A stretch of DNA of 64,000 bases from Bacillota bacterium (GCA_023460795.1 JAEWPC010000007.1:62001-126000); one strand, 5' to 3'; shown: positions 33,130-41,666, numbered from the stretch's first letter. Notes: generated by a model not told the origin, from the sequence alone. Program-made: numbers and translations.

Positions 33130-33176
33130 TGTATAAACTGTACAGAGTGTACATTCTGTACATATTTATGTATGAT
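33130..33176 (+). promoter_or_regulatory. Promoter with phased TGTACA operator array
   Basis: TGTATA at 33130 and TGTACA at 33139, 33148 and 33157 recur at an exact 9-base period. The copy at 33148-33153 is also a fair -35 hexamer, 17 bases before the -10 TATGAT at 33171-33176. The array overlaps the promoter of the toxin-antitoxin genes, as expected of an autoregulatory operator. Confidence 0.65.
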
Positions 33177-33196
33177 GGAGGTGAGGAGGGGTGTTT

Positions 33197-33613
33197 ATGC
33201 AATCGATTCTGAACGCAACGGATGTTAGAGCTAATTTTGGTGGATTCATTGATACGATTGTAAGAGAAAGACCACAAGCCATTAGGCGCAACCGAGATGT
33301 CATTATGGCATTCTCTAAGCAGCAGATGAAAGAACTGTTGTCCATCTATGAATTAACTTTCGAATACGAGCAAGACGAAGATGGCCGATACGCGGGGTCC
33401 ATTGAGCAAATCGAAGATATTGTTGCAGATGGTAGCACACTCGACGAGCTTCGAATAGAATTAGCACGTCAGTTGGCAGAGTATGCGCTTGACTATGAAA
33501 ATAATTATTCTCGATATTACAATACGCCTAACCGTCGTAAGCATGCCCCATATGTGTTGAGAGTTCTCTTGGAAGACGATATTGAATCGGTGGCGCAAAT
33601 GCTCCATGCCTAG
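33197..33613 (+). CDS. Antitoxin, Phd-like N terminus fused to a HicB-like domain
   Basis: The 138-residue protein joins two antitoxin types. The N-terminal part (1-45, NATDVRANFGGFIDTIVRERPQAIRRNRDVIMAFSKQQ) looks like the DNA-binding Phd/YefM domain. The remainder (50-95, YEQDEDGRYAGSIEQIEDIVADGSTLDELRIELARQLAEYA) is a HicB-like partial RNase-H fold that binds HicA toxins. ATG 33197 is 7 bases after GAGGAGG; GTG 33191 is too close. It overlaps the toxin start by 8 bases. Base composition is more AT-rich than neighbouring genes. Confidence 0.75.
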   Translation: MQSILNATDVRANFGGFIDTIVRERPQAIRRNRDVIMAFSKQQMKELLSIYELTFEYEQDEDGRYAGSIEQIEDIVADGSTLDELRIELARQLAEYALDYENNYSRYYNTPNRRKHAPYVLRVLLEDDIESVAQMLHA

Positions 33614-33827
33614 TTGGAGCGATCTCGAGAATTTTCTAAAGCGCGACGGGGGGGTCATGGTACGGCAGAACGGGCGGGATAAAATTTACGAAAAAACCTT
33701 ACCAAACGGAGAAGTGTTGCGTACAGCGGTTTCTAAAGGTACAGGTGAAATGGGTAAAGGATTATTTAATAGGATTTTAAAACAGCAATTGCGCGTTGAT
33801 AAAGAGTACTTTAATTCGAAGAAATGA
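33606..33827 (+). CDS. HicA-like toxin with altered active site
   Basis: The 73-residue protein fits the HicA/YcfA fold: SWSDLENFLKRDGGVMVRQNG at the start and KGLFNRILKQQL in place of the usual GTLRSILKQ. The catalytic His of the GSHH segment of canonical HicA mRNA interferases is absent (residues 23-26 are GRDK). It could use another residue, be an inactive relative, or bind RNA without cleavage. Its ATG overlaps the antitoxin stop, giving an antitoxin-first order. Confidence 0.65.
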   Translation: MPSWSDLENFLKRDGGVMVRQNGRDKIYEKTLPNGEVLRTAVSKGTGEMGKGLFNRILKQQLRVDKEYFNSKK

Positions 33828-33861
33828 AGCTCATATGAAGAACGAAGAGAATAGACGAGGC

Positions 33862-33890
33862 AGCCGGCGATCTTGGATCGCCGGCTTTGT
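33862..33890 (+). terminator. Terminator, right copy of the duplicated hairpin
   Basis: The same 27 bases as 33074-33100 recur here after the toxin gene, followed by GTCTC instead of a longer T-run. The preceding bases (AATAGACGAGGC versus AATAGCGAGAG) also resemble the left copy. Confidence 0.8.
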
Positions 33891-33893
33891 CTC

Positions 33894-35120
33894 TTATTTA
33901 ATCCGCCTTCCTGTCTCATCGAACTTCCGAATATACGCCAATAAATCATGAAAGTTGACCCAGCAAATGCCGATCTTTTGGTCTGCCGCGCCATATGACA
34001 TGATTAAATCTTCGCCCATGACGATTCCTCCGGTCGTAAACAAGCACGGCGTCGGGTAATCCGCAGGCATTTCCCAATCCCGCTCGGCGAACATCAGACG
34101 ATCCGAGCATCGGTGGATAACGACCGGGAAATCGTCCTCCTGCTCCTTAAGGATCATGAAGGATTGCGTATACCCGAACTGGATGTCCTTCTTCGCGTGA
34201 TAAGAAACCAACCATTCTCCGTTCCCTAAGGCTAACGGCGGCCAGCTTGCGCCAACGCGATTCTCTTCCCAGTCGAATACGGGGGAAGCCAGCAGCCGAT
34301 GCGTCGCTTTGGACGAGGCGAAGTCTTCTATAGATTCTGCTGCGGCCAAATAAATGGAGGGCTTCCGAACCTGCTCTCCTCCCTCGAAGGGCAGGACGTT
34401 CATCGGTCGATGCAGCATGAGATATTGCGATTTGCCCGCGATCCTCATGGTCTCGGGGAATAAGAATACGTCGCGATTATCGCTGACATGTCCCTCTGTA
34501 AGCGGGCCGACATACCGAAAGGCGCGTTCATACTCGCCTTGTCTTAACGCGTCCAAATCGAGCTTGAAGAGAACGCTGACCGTATCGTTGGATCGAGCCG
34601 TACGAATGAACGGATCCGAGTCGTCTCCTTCGAGTATCCAAGCCGGGATATATTCGAACCGCGTCTGCACCGGAGGATGTTGACTGCTAAGCCAATAGGG
34701 GCCCGGGGGGAACGCCCGGCAAGCAACCGTAACGTATAACTCGTCCTCTATATAGAAGATACGCGGGTCTTCTACGCAGCCGTTCGCATAATTCCGCACT
34801 TGATTTCCATGAATATCCGTGATGTACACTTCGGGCTCCTCATAGCCCAGTGCGGGAGCCAGAGCAGGCCGCGAGAAGTCGGCATCCCAGGTTTCTCCTC
34901 CGTCCTTGCTCTTGGCATAACCTAGGAAAATCGGATAGGGGTCGTGGCAGCCCTCTCTTCTTCGGTGTGCCCAGGGGCCGGTTGCCCGGAAGAGCATATG
35001 AATATCGTTAGAGTCGGGATCTTTGATAATAGCCGGATTCAACACCATTCGCTCCGCCCAATCGCAACCGGGTACGGGCTCAAGCGCCGGTTTGTTTAAA
35101 TAGCGAAAATTTGGTTTCAT
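33894..35120 (-). CDS. GH130-type glycoside phosphorylase/hydrolase
   Basis: The 408-residue protein has a five-bladed beta-propeller pattern and the GH130 signature GCVEDPRI. GH130 enzymes mostly phosphorolyse beta-mannosides (mannosyl-glucose, mannooligosaccharides); some are hydrolases. Residues for phosphate binding cannot be confirmed by eye. There is no signal peptide. ATG 35120 follows a perfect AGGAGG on the minus strand. It is divergent from an AraC regulator 103 bases away, its probable activator. Confidence 0.82.
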   Translation of the reverse strand: MKPNFRYLNKPALEPVPGCDWAERMVLNPAIIKDPDSNDIHMLFRATGPWAHRRREGCHDPYPIFLGYAKSKDGGETWDADFSRPALAPALGYEEPEVYITDIHGNQVRNYANGCVEDPRIFYIEDELYVTVACRAFPPGPYWLSSQHPPVQTRFEYIPAWILEGDDSDPFIRTARSNDTVSVLFKLDLDALRQGEYERAFRYVGPLTEGHVSDNRDVFLFPETMRIAGKSQYLMLHRPMNVLPFEGGEQVRKPSIYLAAAESIEDFASSKATHRLLASPVFDWEENRVGASWPPLALGNGEWLVSYHAKKDIQFGYTQSFMILKEQEDDFPVVIHRCSDRLMFAERDWEMPADYPTPCLFTTGGIVMGEDLIMSYGAADQKIGICWVNFHDLLAYIRKFDETGRRIK

Positions 35121-35223
35121 CTATTCCTCCTGTACGACCGAATTGGTCGGATCCCCTGTTATCTTCTTCGAAGAACCCCTATAATCGGTACAGAATCGAC
35201 GTTAGCGGGGAGGAACCCTACCT

Positions 35224-36054
35224 ATGACGAAGCCCGTACCGCGCGGCTCCTGTATCATCTACGCGAATTATGCCACGCACACGAAGCCCCATTCCGTTAA
35301 GTTTAAAGACGGGTTAAGCTTCTATCTGTTCCGGCTTCAGGCAGAGGGCACCTGTCGCGCGCTGGTGGCAGGGCAAACCGAGACGATCATTCCGGGCGAC
35401 TTGCTCATCTATCCTCCCGGTCAACCGTACGAACTAGACGTGCAGCCTAGACGCGCTCCGGATTCGGACGCGATTCAGCCCGCCGGAGACTATTTCTTGG
35501 CCGGCAACGGGGAATGGCTGGACTCGTGGTGGAGCAGCCGGAGCTTGCCGACGAAGACGAATATCGGTTTCGACGATACGGTTATCACCTTATGGAAGCA
35601 TATCGTCAGCGAGAAAAGAAAAGTGATGCACCATCAAGAAGAGATCATGGACTATCTGCTAAGAACGCTTTGTTTAACGCTTGAGCAAGCGATCAAGGCC
35701 AAGCAGCGGCCCAAGGAAACGGACATCGCATACAAGCTTAAGCAGTTCGTAGAAAACCATGCCCATGAATCCCTCAGCCTGGAAACCATGGCGGACTCCG
35801 TCGGATTAAGCGTCTCTCGCAGCTCTTATCTGTTCAAAGCCGCTTTCGGCCAATCGCTGTTCGCCTACTGCATTGAAGTAAGGTTAAAGCTGGCGCAGCA
35901 GCAGGTGCTCTACAGCAATCTTGCGCTAGAGCAGGTTGCCGAGAAGTCCGGCTTCCAGAGCTACCCTCATTTCAGCCGCGCGTTCCGCGAGCGATTCGGA
36001 CATTCCCCGGGAGAATACCGGCGCAAGTTCGGATTCGGGTTCAATCCTTATTGA
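35224..36054 (+). CDS. AraC-family transcriptional regulator
   Basis: The 276-residue protein has an N-terminal sugar-sensing-type beta domain (about 20-80, GDLLIYPPGQPYELD) and two C-terminal helix-turn-helix motifs (about 175-270), ending with FQSYPHFSRAFRERFGHSPGEYRR. It is divergent from the GH130 gene and convergent (8-base gap) with a FAD oxidoreductase gene. ATG 35224 follows GGGGAGGAACC. Confidence 0.85.
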   Translation: MTKPVPRGSCIIYANYATHTKPHSVKFKDGLSFYLFRLQAEGTCRALVAGQTETIIPGDLLIYPPGQPYELDVQPRRAPDSDAIQPAGDYFLAGNGEWLDSWWSSRSLPTKTNIGFDDTVITLWKHIVSEKRKVMHHQEEIMDYLLRTLCLTLEQAIKAKQRPKETDIAYKLKQFVENHAHESLSLETMADSVGLSVSRSSYLFKAAFGQSLFAYCIEVRLKLAQQQVLYSNLALEQVAEKSGFQSYPHFSRAFRERFGHSPGEYRRKFGFGFNPY

Positions 36055-36062
36055 AGCAGGGA

Positions 36063-37559
36063 TTAGGCATCCGCATACAAAACCTGATTTTCTTGATGGA
36101 GGTTGGAACGCAGCTGCTCATACCGTACATTCTGAACGATGCCGTCCGTATCAAGTGCCAGCGAGGCTGCGGCCGCAGCCGATTGCCCCAGGATCATGAA
36201 CACGGGCTCCATCCGGATCGATCCGTAGGCGGCATGGGTGGCGGACATGCATACCGGCACGATGAGATTGGTGCACTCCGCCCGTTTGGGCAGGATCGCC
36301 CGATAGCTGATCGGATAAGGCGCCGCCAATTTCACGTAAAATCCGCCCTCCGTGCTTACATGCCCGTCTTCGTTGACATAGTATTGGGTGTGGTGCGAAT
36401 CCATGGCGAAGGAACCCATGCCGATGGAATCCGGCACGGACTCCTTCAGTCTGACCACATGCTCCGTTACCACGTGTTCTCCGATCATTCTACGGGATTC
36501 CCTGATGTACAACTGGGGAGACCAATGGCCGCTATCGACGAATTCGTCGCGGGGCAAGCCCCACGGCTTATAGACCGCCCGAATGTCCTCCGGCACTCGC
36601 GGATGATTCTGGATGGTCCAGACGTAGCCTTGCTGGTAGAGGCGATGGGCATTCCACATGTGTTCCCTCGTACGATAATCCGCCTCCGCGTAACCGTGGT
36701 TCATTCCGTTGTAATCCGTGGATATGCCGCTGTTGTTATTGGAGTCCGTCTTATCCGAGGTGACCCTATTCAATTTGAAAAATTTCGAACGTTGCCCTTG
36801 CTCGATAGCGCGGAATAGGATTTCATAGTCGGCTTCGTCGTATCCTTCGGGCTTCTCGATCTCCAGGCGGTTATCCGGGTTGTTCGTTAAGCACATGCGG
36901 AAGTTATACGCTTGAAGCTTGGCGTCCCCGTCGCCGTGGTTGCCGCCGGGGTGCGGATTGACGCGCCGAAGCAAGCCGCTCGAGGGCACGCCATTCACGA
37001 CGTAAGGATCGATCCCGGGAGGAAGCTCGTTCTCGCTGCCGTGACGAATGCCGTTCAAAGTCTCTCCGTATAGCGAATTCGACTCCCGGCCAACCCTGTA
37101 GGAAATGCCGGCTTTACCCATCAAATCCCCTTCGTATGAAGCGTCGATAAAAGCTTTGCCTCTGAAGACGGTTCCGGACTCCATGCGGATGGAGACGATC
37201 GCCGATCCTTGCTTGGTCACCCCGTCTTGCAGGTCGAGCCTTTCCCCGTACGCGACTTCGATGTCGTACTCCGTTACCCAATCTTGCAAAACCTCGAGCG
37301 CGACTTTAGGTTCGAAGAGCCAACGAGCCTCATCTTGCGAATATTTCCGAGCGACGCGACGATAAAACTCCAAGGACAGGCCGCCGATTGCTTGCTTCAT
37401 CCCGATGTCCGTATCCCCCAGTCCTCCGCTGGTCAAGCCTCCGATTCGACGGCCTTGCTCGATCACGACCGTGCTTTTGCCCATTTTCCTTGCCTGCACG
37501 GCCGCCGCAATGCCCGCAGCCGTTCCTCCGTAAATGACGATATCATACCGCTTCTCCAC
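36063..37559 (-). CDS. FAD-dependent oxidoreductase (PF12831-type)
   Basis: The protein of about 498 residues starts with a Rossmann dinucleotide-binding motif (DIVIYGGTAAGIAAAVQARKMG) followed by GGLTSGGLGDTD, typical of the FAD_oxidored family often found in polysaccharide-utilisation loci. The substrate is unknown; relatives are annotated as xanthan lyase or glycoside oxidoreductases. GTG 37559 has better spacing to the AGGAG site than ATG 37565, which touches it. A TATAAT on the minus strand at 37604-37609 may be its -10. The GH130 and AraC neighbours suggest a mannoside or related sugar pathway. Confidence 0.8.
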   Translation of the reverse strand: MEKRYDIVIYGGTAAGIAAAVQARKMGKSTVVIEQGRRIGGLTSGGLGDTDIGMKQAIGGLSLEFYRRVARKYSQDEARWLFEPKVALEVLQDWVTEYDIEVAYGERLDLQDGVTKQGSAIVSIRMESGTVFRGKAFIDASYEGDLMGKAGISYRVGRESNSLYGETLNGIRHGSENELPPGIDPYVVNGVPSSGLLRRVNPHPGGNHGDGDAKLQAYNFRMCLTNNPDNRLEIEKPEGYDEADYEILFRAIEQGQRSKFFKLNRVTSDKTDSNNNSGISTDYNGMNHGYAEADYRTREHMWNAHRLYQQGYVWTIQNHPRVPEDIRAVYKPWGLPRDEFVDSGHWSPQLYIRESRRMIGEHVVTEHVVRLKESVPDSIGMGSFAMDSHHTQYYVNEDGHVSTEGGFYVKLAAPYPISYRAILPKRAECTNLIVPVCMSATHAAYGSIRMEPVFMILGQSAAAAASLALDTDGIVQNVRYEQLRSNLHQENQVLYADA

Positions 37560-37749
37560 GCTCATCTCCTGCCACCCCCATGATGAATTTGCTTACGATT
37601 GTTATTATAGTTAGCTTGCCGATTAGGCGAGAATGATGAATCTTCCTTTTTCTCTTGATGGATCTTACTGTTTTCCCGTGGTCCGACAATAAAACAACGA
37701 ATAAAGCCGTATTTTGCAAAATGCGACTCGTTTTCGACTTTCAGCAACC

Positions 37750-37764
37750 TGACAATTTATGTCA
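37750..37764. promoter_or_regulatory. Palindrome TGACA-N5-TGTCA before the response regulator gene
   Basis: A perfect inverted repeat lies about 51 bases upstream of the start expected from the TATAAT at 37796-37801, a usual place for an activator. The gap 37566-37888 also contains the promoter of the opposing oxidoreductase and the cre-like site below; no gene is seen in it. Confidence 0.4.
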
Positions 37765-37795
37765 AAAGTAACAGGCTAAATGCGGCGGCTTAAAC

Positions 37796-37801
37796 TATAA
37801 T
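37796..37801 (+). promoter_or_regulatory. Candidate -10 element of the cluster regulator
   Basis: A consensus TATAAT 88 bases before the response regulator start, lacking a recognisable -35 hexamer, so activator dependence is likely. Confidence 0.45.
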
Positions 37802-37815
37802 AAGTTTACGAGTTT

Positions 37816-37829
37816 AGAAAACGCTTTCG
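37816..37829 (+). promoter_or_regulatory. cre-like (CcpA) site downstream of the regulator promoter
   Basis: AGAAAACGCTTTCG matches 11-12 of 14 positions of TGWAANCGNTNWCA and is nearly palindromic. It begins about 8 bases after the likely transcription start, a roadblock position, so carbon source may repress the regulator. Confidence 0.4.
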
Positions 37830-37888
37830 CAGGGAGGGTGAACGGCGAGAACGGCAGTCTATTAAACGGAGAATAAAGGAGGTAATGA

Positions 37889-38539
37889 ATGATGATCACG
37901 GTAGTTGTCGCAGATTCGCAAAGAATCGTCTGCGAAGGCATCAAGCTGATCTTGGAGCGGGAGCCGGATATGCAAGTCGTCGGGTTCGCTTCCACGGTGG
38001 ACGAGGCGGTGAGCATGTGCGAACGTTGTCGGCCTAACGTCGTATTAATGGACGCGAACATGAAATCCGCCGACGGGACGGACGGGACCGAACGTATTCT
38101 GATTCACTCCGACGGCGCGACGAAAGTCATCGTTCTATCGAAGGACGAAGAAGGCATCCTCCAGGCGATCAGTAACGGGGCCAACGGGTACGTGCTGAAG
38201 ACGATCAATTCGGAAGAGCTGATTCTGACGATCAAGAGTACCGTTCGAGGACTTAGCGTCATGCATCAAGAGGCCTTCTCCGGATTCGCGCGCCAGATGA
38301 GGAACGCTAAGAAATCGGATTCGTCGCTCAGGCAGCCATGGGATGTCAGTCTCACCAAACGCGAGCTAGAGATCATTCATCAAGTGATCGAGGGGAAGGA
38401 AAACCGGGAAATCGCCAAAAGCCTGTATATTTCCGAAGGAACCGTCAAAAACACCATTTCCGGCATTCTGAAGAAGTTAAACCTCAAAACCCGCATCCAG
38501 CTCGTCGTGTTTGCCTTGCGGAACGATATTGGCGCCTAA
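37889..38539 (+). CDS. NarL/LuxR-family response regulator, likely cluster regulator
   Basis: The 216-residue protein has a receiver domain (about 1-120) with the phospho-acceptor Asp55 in VVLMDANM and Lys in GYVLKT, and a LuxR-type helix-turn-helix (about 150-212, LTKRELEIIHQVIEGKENREIAKSLYISEGTVKNTISGILKKL). No histidine kinase is adjacent, so it is an orphan. It lies 214 bases before the biosynthetic cluster and reads towards it, which makes it the probable pathway-specific regulator. ATG 37889 or 37892 both fit the AAAGGAGG ribosome site. Confidence 0.87.
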   Translation: MMITVVVADSQRIVCEGIKLILEREPDMQVVGFASTVDEAVSMCERCRPNVVLMDANMKSADGTDGTERILIHSDGATKVIVLSKDEEGILQAISNGANGYVLKTINSEELILTIKSTVRGLSVMHQEAFSGFARQMRNAKKSDSSLRQPWDVSLTKRELEIIHQVIEGKENREIAKSLYISEGTVKNTISGILKKLNLKTRIQLVVFALRNDIGA

Positions 38540-38564
38540 ATCGGCAACGCGAATTTCTACGAAT

Positions 38565-38606
38565 AGGACATCCGGACAATCCTTATTGTCCGGATGTCCT
38601 TTTTTG
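38565..38606 (+). terminator. Strong terminator after the response regulator
   Basis: A perfect 16-bp stem (38565-38580 with 38585-38600) with a 4-base loop is followed by TTTTTTT. It separates the regulator transcript from the biosynthetic operon. Confidence 0.92.
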
Positions 38607-38753
38607 TTGCTCCAAGTCATGGCGGACGGGCAGTCATTTCGTGACGGATAGCATCTAGGTCAGTATCCGAAGTTATTGTACCGTTGTAATACGCAGATGA
38701 AATTGTCGCAACACGATAGAACTTGTTATACGGCGGAGGAGGTGAGTGTAACG

Positions 38754-39011
38754 ATGGACATCTATGGGGCGATCGTGGAGATCGTGGCTTTGGTTTTTCG
38801 ATTGGATTCGGAGCAGGTGAGAAACATGTCGGCGGATGACCCGCTCAGCACCATCGGGCTCGACTCGCTGAATTGCATGGAGATTGTCGTGAACATCGAA
38901 GAGGAGTTCGGGGTCGCGTTCCATGACGAGGAGCTGCTGCTCGATAATCTCAATACGATCAACAAGCTGTGCGCGATGGTGTCCAAGAAGCTGGAGCTCT
39001 ATACGACTTGA
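38754..39011 (+). CDS. Acyl carrier protein 1
   Basis: The 85-residue protein is a helical carrier protein with the phosphopantetheine serine Ser38 in GLDSLNCMEI. It is strongly acidic. ATG 38754 lies 8 bases after GGAGGAGGTGAG; the frame is open upstream but that region lacks homology and precedes the ribosome site. It is first in the biosynthetic operon, just before an ABC transporter, and is distinct from the second carrier protein at 43290. Which of the two carries the amino acid is unknown. Confidence 0.87.
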   Translation: MDIYGAIVEIVALVFRLDSEQVRNMSADDPLSTIGLDSLNCMEIVVNIEEEFGVAFHDEELLLDNLNTINKLCAMVSKKLELYTT

Positions 39012-39029
39012 GCAGAGGGAGAGAGCAAG

Positions 39030-40040
39030 ATGGCTTTGATCGAAGTGACGGATTTAGTCAAGGAATACAAGCTGAACGTTCGCAAGAAGGGCCTGTCTGG
39101 AGCGATTCGAAGCTTGCTCGTTCCGGAGTTTAAGCTGAAGCGCGCCGTCGATTCCATCAGCTTTACGATTAACCAAGGCGATACAGTCGGCTTCATCGGC
39201 CCTAACGGGGCCGGCAAATCGACGACGGTCAAGATGTTAACGGGTATTCTGGCGCCGACGTCCGGCAGCATTGCCGTAGGCGGTCTATCTCCGTTCAAGG
39301 AACGGAAGAAGAACGCGATGCGCATCGGCGTCGTCTTCGGCCAGAAGACGCAGCTGTGGTGGGATCTTCCCGTGATCGATACGTTCGACCTGCTCAGGCA
39401 CATCTATCGAATCCCGGCTTCGGCGTACAAGCGCAATCTGGCCATGTTCAGCGAGATGCTCGGGCTACAGGACTTCATCAACGTGCCGGTTAGGCAGCTC
39501 AGCCTCGGCCAGAAGATGAGAGCCGACATTGCGGCGGCGCTTCTGCACGATCCGGAAATCCTTTTCTTCGACGAACCGACGATCGGACTCGACGTGGTGG
39601 CCAAGGAGAAGATCCGCGAATTCATTACGTTCGTGAACCGGGAGAAGGGCACGACGATGCTGTTCACGACGCACGATATGGACGACATCGAGAGAACGTG
39701 CAACCGCATGATCATTATCGACAAGGGGACGAAAATATACGACGGCACCGTGGAAGACATCAAGCGAACGTACGGCAACGATCGGATTATGGTCGTGGAG
39801 TTCGGCGAGAAAGCGGATCCGATCTATATTCCCGGCGTCGAGCTGATCGATGCGAAGGACAATCGAATGTGGTTGAAATTCCATAAGGACGAAATCCAAG
39901 CGTCTCTGATCCTGAACCGGCTCACCCAGAGATACAGCATCTCCGACTTCACCGTTCAAGAGCCGGAGATCGAGGGCATCATCAGAGACATCTATCTCGG
40001 GGGGATACACCTTGACAAGAGCGTATCTGGAGTTTGCTAA
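39030..40040 (+). CDS. ABC-2-type exporter ATPase
   Basis: The 336-residue ATPase has Walker A GPNGAGKST, the signature LSLGQKMRADIA, Walker B ILFFDEP and the His of TTHDMDD. The sequence belongs to the group that pairs with two unlike ABC-2 permeases (COG4586 with COG4587/COG3694). The two following genes encode those permeases. It probably exports the product of the cluster. Its last 29 bases overlap the next gene. Confidence 0.9.
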   Translation: MALIEVTDLVKEYKLNVRKKGLSGAIRSLLVPEFKLKRAVDSISFTINQGDTVGFIGPNGAGKSTTVKMLTGILAPTSGSIAVGGLSPFKERKKNAMRIGVVFGQKTQLWWDLPVIDTFDLLRHIYRIPASAYKRNLAMFSEMLGLQDFINVPVRQLSLGQKMRADIAAALLHDPEILFFDEPTIGLDVVAKEKIREFITFVNREKGTTMLFTTHDMDDIERTCNRMIIIDKGTKIYDGTVEDIKRTYGNDRIMVVEFGEKADPIYIPGVELIDAKDNRMWLKFHKDEIQASLILNRLTQRYSISDFTVQEPEIEGIIRDIYLGGIHLDKSVSGVC

Positions 40041-40803
40041 GAAGTCGTTCCAGAACAACATCGTGTACCGCTCGGAATATGTAGCCGGGGTCATTAACGC
40101 CATCGTTATGATTTTCGTGAACATCGCCATCTGGCGGGCGATCTACGAGGAGGAAGGCTCGCTGGAAGGCGTGCAGTTCAAAATCCTGGCGACTTACATC
40201 GTGCTGTCCTTCCTGCTGCAAACGTTGTACGTGATGGACGAGTACTTCATCGAAGTGAAAGTCAGGAACGGTCTTGTGTCCTCGGACCTTCTCAAGCCGA
40301 TCGGCTTCAGACTCTACGTCTTTTCTTACACGGTCGGCACGCTCGCGTTCCGATTCCTGATGCAGATGCTGCCGGCCCTCATCCTGTCGGTCTTCCTGTT
40401 TCATTTGCTGTCACCCTTCTCGACCGTCATGTTCCTATACTTCCTTGTGAGCGCGATTCTAGGTTACTTGGTGCTGTATAACTTGAATTTTCTGATCTGG
40501 GTGAGCTCCTTCTGGTTCTATTGGACGTTCAGTCTCGTTACGATCAAGGATGCCGCCGTCATGCTGCTCTCCGGCGCGTTGATCCCGTTCTGGTTCATGC
40601 CCGAAGGAATGATCGATACGCTGCAGCTACTGCCGTTCGCCTCGATCTACTCGACGCCGATTCAGATTTACTTGGGAATGGTTCCGGAGGATGAAATCTT
40701 GTCCGGCTTGATTCGGCAAGCCGCGTGGGTGCTCGTGCTGTACGCGGTCGGGCACGTATTATGGAAAGCCGCTTCGAGGAAACTCGTCGTGCAGGGGGGA
40801 TGA
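40012..40803 (+). CDS. ABC-2-type permease 1
   Basis: The 263-residue integral membrane protein has six predicted helices and resembles the COG4587/ABC2_membrane_6 permeases. The start is TTG 40012, placed 6 or so bases after a GGGGGG ribosome site inside the ATPase gene; the reading overlaps the ATPase by 29 bases, indicating coupling. It forms half of the exporter channel. Confidence 0.83.
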   Translation: MTRAYLEFAKKSFQNNIVYRSEYVAGVINAIVMIFVNIAIWRAIYEEEGSLEGVQFKILATYIVLSFLLQTLYVMDEYFIEVKVRNGLVSSDLLKPIGFRLYVFSYTVGTLAFRFLMQMLPALILSVFLFHLLSPFSTVMFLYFLVSAILGYLVLYNLNFLIWVSSFWFYWTFSLVTIKDAAVMLLSGALIPFWFMPEGMIDTLQLLPFASIYSTPIQIYLGMVPEDEILSGLIRQAAWVLVLYAVGHVLWKAASRKLVVQGG

Positions 40804-40805
40804 CC

Positions 40806-41630
40806 GTGGGCAAACATAACTTACGCAGCCTGTTCGCGCTGTTCTTCAAATATTCGAACATGAACCTGAAGCTGGCGCTCGAATACAAGCTGAACCGCAG
40901 CTTGATCGCGCTCGCCATCTTCTGCCGGGAAATGATCGGCGTCGTCGTCATGTTCCTCATTCTGCTGCGGTTCCTTCATATCCGAGGATGGGAAATTCAC
41001 GAGATGCTGTTCCTGTACAGCTTCTTGTTCCTCTCTTACAGCCTGTTCGTGCTCTTATTCGCGGGGATCCGGGACTTCGATAATATGGTGCACTCGGGGG
41101 ACTTCGACCGGCTTCTTACCCGGCCGCTCGGCCTCATGTACCAGATTATCGCGGCGAGGATCGATTTTACGGCAACGATCGGCCACGGCGTCGTAGGCGT
41201 AATCCTGTTCATGAACACCGCTTTCTCGGTCGGAATCGAATGGAACCTGCAGAATAGCCTGTATTACGTATTAGCGCTGATCGGCGGCACCATCATCCAA
41301 GCTTCCCTCTTCCTGTTGTCCGCTTGCTTCAGCTTCTGGGCGGTCAAGACGGAGAACCTGCGCAATTTAATCTTCTTCAACGCGAGAAGGATCTCCGGCT
41401 ACCCGCTGACCTTCTATCCCGTCTTCATCCAGAAACTGCTTATCTTCGTTATTCCGTTTTCGTTCGTTAACTATTTTCCCGCGCAATATTTCTTGAAGAA
41501 AGACGGGTCTTACTGGGAAGGGTATCTCTACTTGACGCCCGTCGTAGGCGCGCTGTTATTCATCCTCGTGTTCCTGCTATGGAGGCTTGGCGTACGCAGC
41601 TATACGAGCACGGGAAATTCCGTCTACTAA
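40806..41630 (+). CDS. ABC-2-type permease 2
   Basis: The 274-residue membrane protein has six predicted helices and resembles the COG3694 partner permease. An ATG at 40800 overlaps the upstream stop but touches the AGGGGGG ribosome site; GTG 40806, 6 bases after that site, is the better start. With the preceding gene it forms a heterodimeric channel driven by the ATPase. Confidence 0.83.
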   Translation: MGKHNLRSLFALFFKYSNMNLKLALEYKLNRSLIALAIFCREMIGVVVMFLILLRFLHIRGWEIHEMLFLYSFLFLSYSLFVLLFAGIRDFDNMVHSGDFDRLLTRPLGLMYQIIAARIDFTATIGHGVVGVILFMNTAFSVGIEWNLQNSLYYVLALIGGTIIQASLFLLSACFSFWAVKTENLRNLIFFNARRISGYPLTFYPVFIQKLLIFVIPFSFVNYFPAQYFLKKDGSYWEGYLYLTPVVGALLFILVFLLWRLGVRSYTSTGNSVY

Positions 41631-41666
41631 TTCAAAAATGAATGGCGAGGAGGGATCGATAAGCAT

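Noticed and set aside
38703..38732. TTGTCG-N17-TTATAC as promoter of the biosynthetic operon
   Set aside because: The start point would fall inside the GGAGGAGGTGAG ribosome site of the first gene, leaving almost no leader; the real promoter may lie further upstream after the 38565-38606 terminator.
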